Source of the DNA: Euptelea pleiosperma | Taxonomy: Eukaryota; Streptophyta; Magnoliopsida; Ranunculales; Eupteleaceae | Assembly (NCBI GenBank): GCA_035048495.1 | Contig: CM068551.1 | Span: forward strand, 15,688,248 to 15,752,247 | DNA: 64,000 nt | Reading direction: 5' to 3' | Shown here: positions 22,519 to 35,200 of the stretch, one piece after another | Position numbering within the stretch: position 1 is the first letter of the stretch | Layout of the letters: each line of letters opens with the position of its first letter | Notes under the pieces: generated by a model | What the model was told of the DNA's origin: nothing | Databases searched by the model: none | The model's input: the letters and a program-made list of their open reading frames with translations, nothing else | Translations under genes and position numbers: made by a program

Positions 22519-22930
22519 GTTAATATGAAGATTCCGATTTGCAGATTTTTTTTTAACAATTTTTGTTATAATTTGTCATTTTATTTAGAATTTTTGATTT
22601 GTTCATGCATTAATGTAAGTTCAATTCGTTGTGAATTATGATTTTTTTTTCCTAATTTGGATTGAACATGAAAACTGTTAGGTTTATGGCTTGATTGTTA
22701 ATTGTTGGTTTGCTTCTGATCCAATTTTCCTGAAAAGTATTTTGTTTTCTGAGTTGTAACTATTCTGCATTCAGGGAATTACTTTGAAGCTCGAACTCTG
22801 TCTACAAAAAATGTTAAATTTATGACGGATGAATAAAGTGTTTTGATTTCTGGAGAAATATTGGATGTCGTCGTGATCTGGTTTTCTTCACAAAGAATAA
22901 AAAATGTTTGAATGAGCTGAATGACGTGCA

Positions 22931-23284
22931 ATGGAAACAAAGGAAGATGTGGAGGCGCAGGATGATCAGCCATCATCTCCATATTGGGTCTTACAGCAAA
23001 TTTCTGGGGAGGCAGTTAGAGTGGCTAGCGAAGCAATACATGGTGTTTACACGGGTAGCGCAAATGTTCCACCATCGGGGCCAGCAGGGCACCGGCGCAC
23101 TAGAAGCGAAATTGTACAAGCAGGATACAGACGCAATAATAGTTTCCAGAGATGGAAGGCTCAAATGCAGAAGGCTTTGCGATGGGGTGGCAATTCACAG
23201 GAACAACGTCGGCGGTCGAATTTTAATCCTGAGGTCTTGGCCAACCAAAAGCGCCAGTGGTATCAGCTTCACTCGAAAAGTCTG
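22931..23284 (+). CDS. DENN gene coding exon 1 (residues 1-118)
   Basis: Starts at ATG with [12 protein letters not shown] and ends ...YQLHSKSL at CTG|GTATGC, phase 0. It contains the family-like '[19 protein letters not shown]' opening. Three basic motifs precede serines 59 (RRTRS), 71 (RRNNS) and 96 (RRRS); these fit basophilic kinase or 14-3-3 sites (inference). The ATG is the first in frame after the proposed leader acceptor. Confidence 0.85.
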
Positions 23285-26200
23285 GTATGCTCCTTTTGGT
23301 ACCCATAGTTTTTTTTTTTTTTAATTTGGCATTTGGATTCGTGCGGGTGTTGGTTTTGTCTCAAACAACAGCGAAGTTTTAAAGAAGCTCTAGTATGAAA
23401 TGACCATTTTTTTTGTTGTTGCACTGCTTCCTATTTCGGTAATATTACCATTGAATTTACAATTTATCTAGGAAACCAAATATTGTTGCTCTGGAAAATT
23501 GTTTCTGTTCTTGCTCAATCTCTAGTGCCACACAAGATAAACACAGAAATTGCATCAAAACTTTATTGTTGATGTCCATCTTCTGGTTTCAGAGGTTGCT
23601 TTATTAATTGTAACTAAATTACAAGAACATAGTGGAAAAATGACTCAATTTTCTAAATACTTAAGAACAAGTATCATTCTGTTCTTTAAGAATAAATGAC
23701 TTAATTTCTCCAAATGATACACACATTGCTCATTCAATCTTTTTGCTATACAAACGGTCCATGTACTTTCGGTTGTGGGGGTGGGGTGGGGCAGTTATTA
23801 TGCAACTTCTATGAGTGAATGGATGACTCTATGGTGGGAAGTTACAACTTCTATAAGCCTTATCGCAACGATATGGGGTCGGCTGCGTGAATCCTTTTTT
23901 CTTGATCTATAAAAGGATAAATATTAAGAGGGCCGAGGGGGCCCAAAAAACCATACAGCGCAGCAAAAAGGAAAAAGAAAGTAGGAACAAAACAAAAGCA
24001 CCCAAAACCCGACAGCCACTAATAGATGGACGCAATTAAGACACCAAACAATCCCACCGGAAGACAAAATCTTCAAATCTAAAGTTCTTGAGCTCAGGAA
24101 TGGCAGAACTCCAATGATAAAGAGTGGCTAAAAGTCTGACGGTTCCTTTCCTTCCAGAACTCCTAACATATGGCAAACGAAATGATCCTCCACAACGTAC
24201 TGCCTCTAGCTGAAAGGTCCTTAGTACTCCATCCAACAAAAGTGTCGGAAACCGAATAGGGGAAAACCCATGATATCCCAAATCGATGGAGGAAGCGCTC
24301 CCATATCTCCTTGGATACACAGCAATGGACGAGCATGTGATTTGTGGTCTCCTCCTCATGTTGACACAAGATACATCTGCTCGGGATATGAAGACCACGT
24401 TTTCTAAGCTTCTCCACAGATATAATCTTATCAAGCATGGCATACCACATGAAGAAAATGACTTTGGACGGAATGGGAGTAATCCATGAACGCTTAGCAG
24501 GAAAAGCATCATGGCTAGAGTTTCAGAGCATAGTGTAGAGCGATTTGACCGAAAATCTCCCATTGGCATCGTGGTTCTACCATCTCTTGTCCTCTACTCC
24601 ATCGAAGAGCTGGATCCCTTCCAGCCGATTCATCAAAGATGCCACAGTGTCCACCTTCCAATCGTTGATCCTCCTCCTTAACCCCAGGTTCTAAGAGAGG
24701 ATACCATTCTCTTTAGAGGCAACATTGCTGACCGAATCCCCTTTACGAATAGACAAAGCATATATAGATGGGAACTCCTCAGCAAGAGAATGTTCCCCAC
24801 ACCATATACCTTCCCAGAATCTCACTCTAGAACTATTTCCCACCTTGAAACTACTGTCGTTTCTGATCTCGCCCCGCGTCTTGTACATACCTTTCCAAGC
24901 TCCCACACCGTACGGGGTGGAACGCACTCTACTGCCCCACCATGGATCTCTGTACCCTGCTTGGCCGATATCACTCTTCTCCATAAGTTGTTCCTTTCGA
25001 TCCTAAAACGCCAATGCCACTTACCTAGCAGGGCTTTGTTCATGAGCTTGATATGTCGCACACCTAAACCACCCTCCTCCTTGGACTTGCAGATCCGGGC
25101 CCAACTGACAAGATGAAACCTATGATTGTCTAAAGTCATCTCTTCCATTAAGGCAAGTTTCTTAGAATCTCTTTTTAAAACCTCAATCTATATCCGATTT
25201 GACCTTCCCCTTGTCCTTCTAGACCCATCGACTTGCACATTTCTCATCACTGGTGTTGTCATTGGTCTTTATTGTACATGACCAAACCATCTCAATCGAC
25301 TTTCCTTCATTTTATCACTTATTGAGGTTACTCCTATATTTTCATGAATGTGTTCGTTTCTAATTTTGTCTTTCCTTGCCTTACCACATATCTTTCTCGA
25401 TTACGCTCATTTTATGAACGTGTTGTTTCTTGATTACCCAATATTCTACTCCATAAAGCATCATCAGTCTTATTGTCGTCCTATAGAATTTTTCTTTTAG
25501 TTTGATTGGAACACATCGATTGCATACAACTCCGGAACATGGTTCAAAGTACACAGTATCGTTTCAGTATCATTCATGTGCGATAGCGAAACATATCGGA
25601 AGTATCGTTCATTTCAGACGAAACTTCGTGAAATCAAAACGAAATGGTAGTGTAAATTTACACATAAGATGAAGTATCGTTCAATTTCGGATGAAACCAA
25701 TCGAAACGTATGTAGTTTCGACCTATAGCGAAACCTAAAAGAAACGAACGAAAGGTTTCGGTTTCGGTCGAAACTTTGAACCATGCTCCGGAAGCACATC
25801 ACTATAGCCACCCCGCTTTAATTCTATGGGCAGCGTCCTCTTCAGTCTCTTCATCCTTATGAATAATAGAACCAAGGTAACAAAATTGATCACTTTGAGG
25901 TATCTCCTAGTTGTTAATTTTAATTGCCTAATCATTTCTTTGTTCATCCTTACTAAAATTACATTCCATATACTCTATCTTGGTTCGACTTATTTTAAAA
26001 CCTATAGATTCCAAAGCATTCCTCCAGAGTTTTTGTTTTGCATTTACCCTATCTCTAGTTTCACCAACTAATATTATGTCTTCTGCAAATAACATACACC
26101 AGGGGACCTCATATTGGATATGAGTAGTTACTTTATCTATAACTGAAGCAAAAACGTATGGACTTACGGTTGATTTTTTATGTAATCCCATTGTGACTGG

Positions 26201-29200
26201 AAACTCACTTCTCTCACCACATTTGTTTTCATATTAGTTATTGTTCCCTCATATATATCTTTAATGCTGTCAATGAATCCATTTGGTGTTATCTTCTTTT
26301 CTAAGTCACTAAAGACCATGTGAAGATTCCTTATCTTTTCTTTGAACTTTCCATCATCTATCTAAGAAGATTTCCTCGATGGTTGACCTTCTTGGCATAA
26401 ATCTAAATTGATTTTCAGATATCCTTGTCTTTTGCTTTGATTTTTGCTCTATTACTCTCTCCCATAGTTTCATAGTGGCTCATAATTTTGATGCCATGGT
26501 AGTTTGTGCAAATTCGTAGTCTCATTTGTTCTTGTATATAAGTATATTTCTTCTCCATTCTTCCAAAATTTTCCTTGTCTTCTAGATATTATTAATAACT
26601 TATTAAGCCAAGCTAGTCCAATTCTTCCCATGCATTTCCGCACCTCCATTCGGAAAACATTTGGTCTTAAGGCCCGACCTGTCTTCATCTCGTTAAAGCT
26701 GCTTTCACCTATGATACCCTAATTTTATGAAAGCATGTTTGTTCTCTATGTTCCTTAGTATTTCCATCTAGTCCCATGTCCATTATGTTATCATCATTTA
26801 ATACTTTATAAAAATAAGTTCACCTTTTCTTATTTTCTTTATCTTTCTCTAAGACTCTCTGGTCGTCGTTTTTAATGCATCTAATATGATCTAAATCTAT
26901 AATATTTCTCTCTCTTGTTTGTGCAAGTTTGTGGACATCTTTTTCACCATCTCTTGTCCATAATTTATTATATTGAGTATCATGTCTTATGTTTAGCCTC
27001 ATTTATCATTTTCATTGCTTCCTTTTTTGTGTTTTTATGTCTTTCTAAGCTTTCATTGTTTCTAGCATGTTGCCAGGTCTTGTAGTAAATCCTCTTTTAT
27101 TTAATGGCCTTTTGAACTGCATTGTTCCAGCACCAAGTTTTCTTGTGTGTACGACTTTTCCCTTTAGATTCTCTAATGGAATGGGAAATCTGTATTTGAT
27201 AGTGATTTTGTTGACTTCATGGCTGTCTAAACACATCCTCCAGTTACCGTCTTTCTTAGGCGTCAACAAGGCAGACATGACACATGGGGACAAGCTCTCA
27301 CTTATCTTGTGTAGAAGCCCCATAACTTGTCAATGTAATTTATCATGCTCTGCTGGCTCATATGATAGTGTGGCAGTTTGGTAAAGTAGCTCCCAGAGGT
27401 AAATTGATATGATGCTGAATCCGTCTTATAGGAGGCAACCCATTCAGCAAGTCTTTGGGTATGATGTCCTCAAACTCCTTTAATAAAGGATTATGGAAAT
27501 AGGTAAAGGGGCGGGTTCAAGCTCTTCCTTTACTTCTTTGGTCACAAGTGCATACACTACTTCCTCCCCTTACTCTCTTTGATAAATCTCTGTCATGTAA
27601 GAACATTAGGACCGTCCTTTGTAATGGACTTAGGTCTCATTGCTCCTTTCCAGGGAGTAAAATAATTCTCCTTCCATTGTATCCAAAAGAATAAATATTA
27701 TCTTTCCCCTTATGGGTGGTGTCCCGATCATATTGCCATTAGTCTACCAAGCAATATGTGACATGCATCCATTGAGATCACATCACACCACACCACACCA
27801 CACCACACTTCTTATTTATAATTATTGCCAGTGGAAAAAGCCACACAATAGTGGGTAGAAATGCTTCCCCCTCCACCTTTCTTAAACCATTGGATCTTAT
27901 AGGGTCGGAGATGCTTCTCTTCCTTCACCTTCAACTTATTTACCATCCGGAGATACAATATTTTTGCTACTCCCTCCATTGAAATAAGCGAATACACCTT
28001 GCCAACCGAGGTGCACGTCGTGCGATAAATATTTGTTTGCAGCCATCTATCATTTTCCGGGTGTAGGTTTTGAGAACATAGCCTGTTGAATGATGAAGGT
28101 CTTCTCCCCATCACCCTCTAATGTCTCCACTTCGTCTTCGCCCTCTTCATCATAAACCGGATCACATTCCAGATCTGCCCAATTACCAATTTCATCAATG
28201 TCTCCCTTGTCTCCTAAATATTTTCCCCAACACCATTTACTATTTTGCCTCTAGAAGTTTGATTCTTTTGGTTCCCGTGGCCCCCTCCTTGGCTTTGAAG
28301 TGAGGATACACCTTGCTGATCTGTGCACACAGCTATGTTTCTGGAATTTCCAGCAACACAAGTAGAGCAATTCGTGATTTCCTTGGCAAGGACAGCAAGC
28401 CTATATGCTTTAGATAGCTTGTGGATGTATTGAAAAGAGACCTGGTCCTTTATGTTTTGATTGAGGCCATTCAAAGACCTCTCATCTTCTTGTGCTCACA
28501 TTGTCAAAATCTGCTTGGGTAGTGTGAACATAAAATTCCTTTGTGTACTCAGTAATCGGTTGCCCTCTTTATCTTAAATTCTGACATTTCTAGAATTTAC
28601 TAGAAGAAATTTTGCTGTCAACATTTGCTTCATTTTTTTCCTGGGAGGTAAATATTGTCCTTACCCTTTTGCTTTCGGTCCACTTGGATTTCATCGCACC
28701 ATGCTAAAGCATACCGGATAATTTTGTGGCCACCAATTTAACTTTCTTATGTTGTACTTTTATATTCAAACACCTTTTCCACCTTACTAAGCCATTCTAG
28801 AAAATCATGGGGATTAAGCTTACCATGAATTTTTGGAACATCAATCCACATCTTTCCATCCTGATTTTCCAAAAGTGTCATGATCCTTTCATCAATATCT
28901 ACATGTATCGGGTTCCTTTGCTGATGAAAGGGATTAATGTCGGAATCCGGACACTAACATTTTTTTTTGATAAGTCACAGACACTCACATTTCCATCATC
29001 TTCATCATTGTCTGGGGTTTTTCTACGTCTGATTTCACGTACATAAACTGCGAGTTGATTCACTCGTTGCGATAGATCCACCAAAGTTTGTTGAAACCGT
29101 CCTAATAAATCTGGGTTGGGTTGAGCAGCATTAGCTCTTCTTGGTGGCATGACTGAAGCTCTATCTGATCCTTTAGTAGGCCTTAAGCTCTGATACCAGT

Positions 29201-32200
29201 TTATGCAAATTGGAAATCCTCCCCTTCGTATGTGTTGTATTAGAGAGGAAAACGCAGCAGACAGATTCATCAATCTGCGGGGCAAATGTTTTATAGCAAT
29301 GGTGAAGAAGTCCTGTGCACGAACTCCCAACCAAAGGGTAAATCCTAGGGTTTTGGGGAAGACGTAAAACAACTTTAAAAGAAAAACAAAACTCTTCTTT
29401 GAACACAGTTGGGCTAGGAATTCTGCTCTAGGGAGCCCGCCTCCCCCTTTTTTTTTCTTTTTTTCATACCCTTGATTACGTTAGAGTCCTCAACTACAAG
29501 GAAATTTTCTCCAAATAATTCCCTACTACTCAAATCTCCTAGTTTCTCTTTATTTCCTATCTAAATAGACATTGAATTAAAGTAAAAGACTTTTATAGAC
29601 CACTCGGTTCATCATAACTTTGTATCTTAAAAAAAATTATTTATGAAATTGGATCTAGCCAGGTCCACCTTATTAAAATGCAACACTGCCGTTGATCTGC
29701 CCCAAAGTACAAGATCAACCCATTCTACAAAAACAACGATCATGGTTGTTCCTTGTTCTTTCCACATTTCATCCTTGTACTATAGGCCTTGATTGTCCCT
29801 AGGTCCCTTTGGACATGAGTTGAATTTAAGAATTGTTGAATTAGGATTAGGGTTAGGTTTGTGGAAGAGAAGAGATAGAGAAGAGAGAGGAGAAAGGATG
29901 TCTATTGTGCTTAGGTCACGATGACTCCATAAATCTTATTTATATGAAAAGGGAATAACAAAATAACAAAGACAAGTATACTCGTCACACCAAGGGGTAT
30001 TTACATAATGACCCAATACATATAAAATACGCAGATGATAACACTCCCCCTCAAGTTGGTGCATAGATATCTCGCATGCCCAACTTGCATAAACATCTGT
30101 GAAGCTGCCAACTGGGAACTCCTTTGGTGAAGACATCCACTACTTGCTCATCAGTCTTCACAAATGGAGTGTAGACTTCTCTAAAAACAATCTTCTCCCT
30201 TATGAAGTGACAATCCACTTCAATGTGCTTGGTTCGATCATGCTGTACGGGATTATGAGCAATACTGATAGCAGCCTTGTTATCGCAATACAAGCTCACG
30301 GACCCCAAGACTGGAAAACCAAGCTCAGCCACCAACATTTTCAACTAGAGCATCTCGAATAGGCCATGGGCTATTGCCCTGAATTCTGCCTCTGCATTGG
30401 ATCTGGCAACGACAGGTTGCTTCTTGCTCCTCCAAGTAACCAAATTGCCTCCAACAAAGGTGCAATAGCCTGAAGTAGACCTCTTATCATCCTTGGCCCC
30501 GGCCCAATCTACATCAGTGTATGACTCAACTCTCATATGGTCATTCTTCTGGAAGAGAAGACCTCTACCAGGAGCAGACTTGAGATATCTCAGAATCTTG
30601 TGTGCTGCCTCTAAATGGATCTCCCTAGGAGAATGCATGTACTGGCTGATGATGCTGACCGCATAGGCAATGTCCGGTCGAGTCGGGGAGAGATAGATCA
30701 ATCTCCCAACCAGTCGCTGACCCCCCACATCCTGCAAAGGCTCACTGGTCGAGTTATCCAACTGGTGATTCTACTCTATGGGAGTCTCAACTGGCTTAGC
30801 TCCCAGCTTACCAGACTGTAATAGGTCTAGGACGTACTTCCGTTGTGAGATGAAGATCCCTTGACTAGATCTTGCAACCTCTATGCCGAGAAAGTACTTG
30901 AGGGGCCCTAGATCCTTAGTCTCGAATTCCCCTGTCAGATGATTCTTTAGCTTGGTCACCTCTTCTGCATCATTCCCTGTCAGAATGATGTCATCCACAT
31001 AAACGATGAGGGCAGTGGTGCTCTTCCCTAAATGCTTCACAAATAGAGTGTGATCGACTTGGCTTTGAGAATACCCCAGCCTCTTTACTGCTAGAGTGAA
31101 CCTCTCGAACCACGCTCTGGGAGACTGCTTAAGCCGACAGAGGGCTTTTCTCAGTCGACACACCTTGCTGCCATCCCCTGGGGGGCTAAATCTTGGAGGT
31201 ACCATATAGACTTCTTCATGTAGATCGCCATGAAGGAAAGCATTCTTTACATCCAGCTGATGTAAAGGCCATGCTTGGTTTGCTGTTAAAGACAACAACA
31301 CCCTCATGGAGGTCATCTTTGCCGCAGGTGCAAAGGTCTCCACGTAGTCAATCCCGTAGGTCTGAGTATACTCCTTGGCTACCAATCTAGCCTTGTACTT
31401 CTCAATTGACCCATCTGCCTGATACTTTACTGTGAATACCCATCTGCACCCAACTGGCTTCTTGCCTCTTGGCAAATCAACAAGCTCCCATGTCTTATTT
31501 TTATCTAAGGCACGCATCTCATCGACCATAGTAGTTTTCCATCTGGGATGTGCCAATCCTTTTGCCACAGAGGTGGGAATAGGGATAGTGTCCATAGAAG
31601 TAATGAACGCCTTATAGGAATGAGACAAGGAATCATAGGAGACAAAGTTGCTCAAGGGATGTTGAGTACAACTACGAGTGCCTTTTCGTAAGGCAATGGG
31701 AAGATCAAGAGCACACACTTCAGTGGAAGAAGAAATGACATGAACAGAGGTGGGAGATAAGTTACCTGGACCCGAGGATGGAACCACTGGTACTGGATCA
31801 GCAATGGCCTTCCCTCTTCTGCGATAGACCTGAAGCTCCCCCTGTGCTCCAGGAGCACTATCAGACACCATAGTAGGCTGAGTAGGCAGAGTAGCTTGCT
31901 CGACGACCAACGGGAAAGGAGGAGTAATAGATACAGAAAGAAGAGGACAAAGATTATACCTCTCTTCACTACTTCTCTCCCCGTGAAGAGAAGTAGGGGA
32001 GAAAAAGAATGACTCCTCGCGAAAGGTGACATCCATGGAAACATACTTCTTGCCTGTCGAGGGGTGATAACACTTGTACCCCTTGTGAGAAGAAGAGTAA
32101 CCAAAGAAGACACACTTAAGAGCTTTAGGATCCAACTCGTTACGATGTGGACCCAGAATGTGAACAAAGCAGACACACCCAAATATGCGAGGTGTGATAG

Positions 32201-35200
32201 AAAATAAAGACAAGCTAGGAGCAAAAACCTGAACCGGAGACTGAAACTGGAGCGCACGTGAAGGCATCCAATTAGTCAGGTAAGCAGCAGTCAAAACAGC
32301 ATCGGACCAATAGGAGCTTGGGACATGCGCACCGATCAAAAGGGATCGAGTGACCTCTGTCAAATGACGCATTTTGCGTTCAGCCACACCATTCTGTTGA
32401 GAGGTGTAGCTGCATGAATTCTGATGACAGATCCCATGATCAAAAAAATACTACTTGAGACCTCCAAACATGTGCTCTTCACCTTGGTCAGATCGAAGGA
32501 CCTTGATGGAGGCACCATACTGTGTGTGGAACATCTTATGAAAACCCTTGAAGATGAAATTGACTTCATCTTTGATTTTCATGAGATACACCCAAGTACA
32601 CCGGGTATGGTCATCAACGAAAATAACAAAGTAGCGGAAGCCAAAAATAGAGGTAACAGGGGAAGGATCCCACACATCAGAATGCACAATATCAAAAGAA
32701 CTGGCGCTTTTATTACCTCTAGATGGATAAGTGGATCTACAGTGTTTGGAGAGCTCACACGTCTCACAATGTAACTCAGAAAATGAAACAGAATGAAACA
32801 AAGCAGGAAATAAGTGTTTCAAGTACTGAAAAGAGACATGTCCCAGACAGGCATGCCAACATAGAACAGAAGATAAACTACTACTAAGACTACTATGAGA
32901 CTGTAGTGCTGTGGGCTCAGAGATACGTCCATCCAGAAGATAGAGGCCATCGGCGTCACGTCCAGTGCCAATCGTCCTACTCGTTTCCAGATCCTGAAAA
33001 ACACAGGAGGAAAGAAAAAATGTCACACTACAGTTGAGCTGACGGGTAAGGGAACTCACAGACAACATGTTAGAAGTAAAAGTGGGAACATGCAAAATAG
33101 AGGATAAAGGTAAATGAGAGGAAGGAAGGATATTCCCTTTCCCAGAGATGGAAGATAAGGTACCATTTGCAGTTTTAACCTTATCCCTACCAGAACAGAT
33201 AGAGTATGTGGAAAAAAGGGAAGACATACCCGTCATGTGTTCTGAAGCCCCTGAATCAATGATCCAAGGGGAACTAGGAGAAGATATGGACACATGATGG
33301 GCAGGTCTAATGTTACCTGACTGGGCAAAGGAGGTCGAAGGAGTGGCAGATGGACCGTCCAGCTGACTCAGCAGTAGAAATACCAGCAGGAGCTACCAAA
33401 GGACTAGGTTGTGGATCCTGAAGAGGCACGAGAACATCCAACCGAGCAGTATCCAGTGGATGCTAGCTGGCTAGGGCGACCATGAAGCTTTTAACACCTA
33501 TCTCTCACATGCCCCAGCTTACCACAATAATCACACTTGGGCCTTTCCCTTGAAGAAGACTTCCCTGAAGTCGTACCAATAAGGACATAAGACACAGCCG
33601 TAGAAGAAGGCTGAGAAGGGCGACCCTTCTGAGACTGCTAATGCTGAAAGGAAGGAGGTGCAGAGGAACTTGCAAGAGCTGATCGCTCGGAGACTGGATG
33701 CTCATCCTGGAGTGAAAAACGGCGGCTCTCCTCGCTCTGAAGATATGCATACACCTCACTGAGAGAGGGACGATCCATCCTACTGCTCAAGATCTGAACA
33801 CGAGCAAGCTCATAAGATGGATTGAGTCCAGCAAGGAAATCAAAAATCCGACCCTTCTCTATATACCGCTGATAGGGAGCTATCTCTCCTAGATGAAGAG
33901 GCGGATAAGAATAGTAATGATTGAGCTCCTGCCACATGGTGCGAAGAGCGGTATAGTACTGAGAAAGGGACTTCTCCCCCTGTCTAAAATGGGAGATACT
34001 CTGCCTCAACTGAAATGCCCTACCAGCATTCTGCTGCTCTGAGTAGGTCTTCCGTGTAATCTCCCAAACCTCTCGAGCTGTACGCATGAATAAGAAACTC
34101 CGGCTGATGTCCGGCTCCATAGAGTTGAGGAGCCATGACATAATAGTGAGATCATCTATCTCTCATTGTCGATACAAGGGATCAGTCCTGGGGGACTCAA
34201 CTGTATCCCCTGTAGTGTGACCAAGTTTTCCGCGGCCTCCAATGAACAACAGTGCAGCCTGAGCTCAGCGTAAGTAGTTCTTGCCATCTAACTTCACTGA
34301 GGTGATCTGTAAACTGGGGTTCTCATATGCCAAGTGATGCACTGTAGGGCCTCTAATACTAGTGGAGGGAGGTTCCGTGCTCACTTCGGATGAGGAAGGC
34401 GAAGCCAAGGAAGGCGGAGTAACCGCATGAGGTGGAGGATCTGCCATGAAGAACTACGGCCAAAGAACTAATAACAATAGAGGGCTGAAGATCAGATCTA
34501 GATCCAGAAAGGGCTAAAAATCGGCATTGAAGGCCAAGAAAACATCTGAATAGGTCCTAATATGCATGTAGGATCATAGTACTTTCTCAAGTAACAAACA
34601 AAAGGACTAAACGAAGGATGGGAATCAATAAACATCCATACGAACCTTGACAAAGAAGGTATAAGGAGCCGGATCAACAAGAGAACCACTGTATAGAGGC
34701 AAAACAACTTCTTATAACCAGAATACCACTGTAGGACAGGTTTAGAGGTGGTTTTAGGGGTTTCTTAACCAAACCGATGGTCATAGAAGACAAAGAAGTC
34801 GCCGGCGGTAAGTACTTGAGGGAGAAAACCTCCCACAGTCCTCAAAACTCGATGAAATGGTTCGAGTGAGGTACCTACATGTAGGTTAGATTGGTGGGGA
34901 CTAGATCGAAGCAGCAAAGTCCCCAAAAAAGTCCATTAAGGGTTCGAAAAAAGAGCTGGTTTACAAACTGAGTTTTTTTTAAAAAAACTCGAAGATCAAC
35001 CAAAAAACCCTCAAATGAGTCAAAAAAAAATCCCCAAAAATAATCAAAAAACAGGGAAAAAAGTCCTCTATCAAATGGTGAAAATTTCAGCAAACCTCGA
35101 TTTTCGTGTCCATGGAGCTGATGATGTCAGCCTATGATCTGATGACGTCAGCCAGCGTCAGGTTGCCTCTGCTTTGTATCCAAAAATTCTCCGGCAAGCC

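Larger units (their letters stand above)
23850..27170 (-). mobile_element. RTE-type LINE, 5'-truncated, interrupted by an L1 and a MITE
   Basis: Minus-strand translation from 27170 leftward shows the RTE signature in broken frames: '[22 protein letters not shown]' region (26890), '[21 protein letters not shown]' region with the F(A/D)D catalytic box (about 26050..26110), and '[15 protein letters not shown]' (25950). The C-terminal part ('[15 protein letters not shown]', 25490) is followed by the typical RTE tail, plus strand 'atggggtcggctgcgtgaat' near 23873. An L1 sits at 23896..25135 and a MITE at 25538..25785. The element is dead. The 5' end is fused to gypsy sequence near 27170. Confidence 0.65.
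27171..29817 (-). mobile_element. Ty3/gypsy fragment: LTR remnant, primer site, gag, protease, start of RT
   Basis: From right to left on the minus strand: LTR-like leader (29817..29204), primer-binding site TGGTATCAGAGC (29198..29187), gag N-terminus '[19 protein letters not shown]' (about 29150), gag C-terminal part '[17 protein letters not shown]' (28440), protease-like segment '[20 protein letters not shown]' (27940..27880), and the beginning of RT '[20 protein letters not shown]' (27260..27200). Frames are broken. The RT stops abruptly near 27170 where RTE sequence starts. The copia element at 29818 has inserted in or beside its LTR. Confidence 0.65.

Noticed and set aside
22908..23324. 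138-codon + strand ORF overlapping DENN coding exon 1
   Set aside because: It is a shadow in another frame; the ATG at 22931 in the DENN frame gives family-like sequence and a phase-0 donor at 23284.
27784..27808. Interstitial telomere-like repeat
   Set aside because: The unit is ACACC, not TTTAGGG, and only about 25 bp long.
31652..32257. 201-codon minus-strand ORF inside copia pol
   Set aside because: Shadow frame of the integrase-RT linker (hydrophobic, leucine-rich); the true pol frame runs across it.
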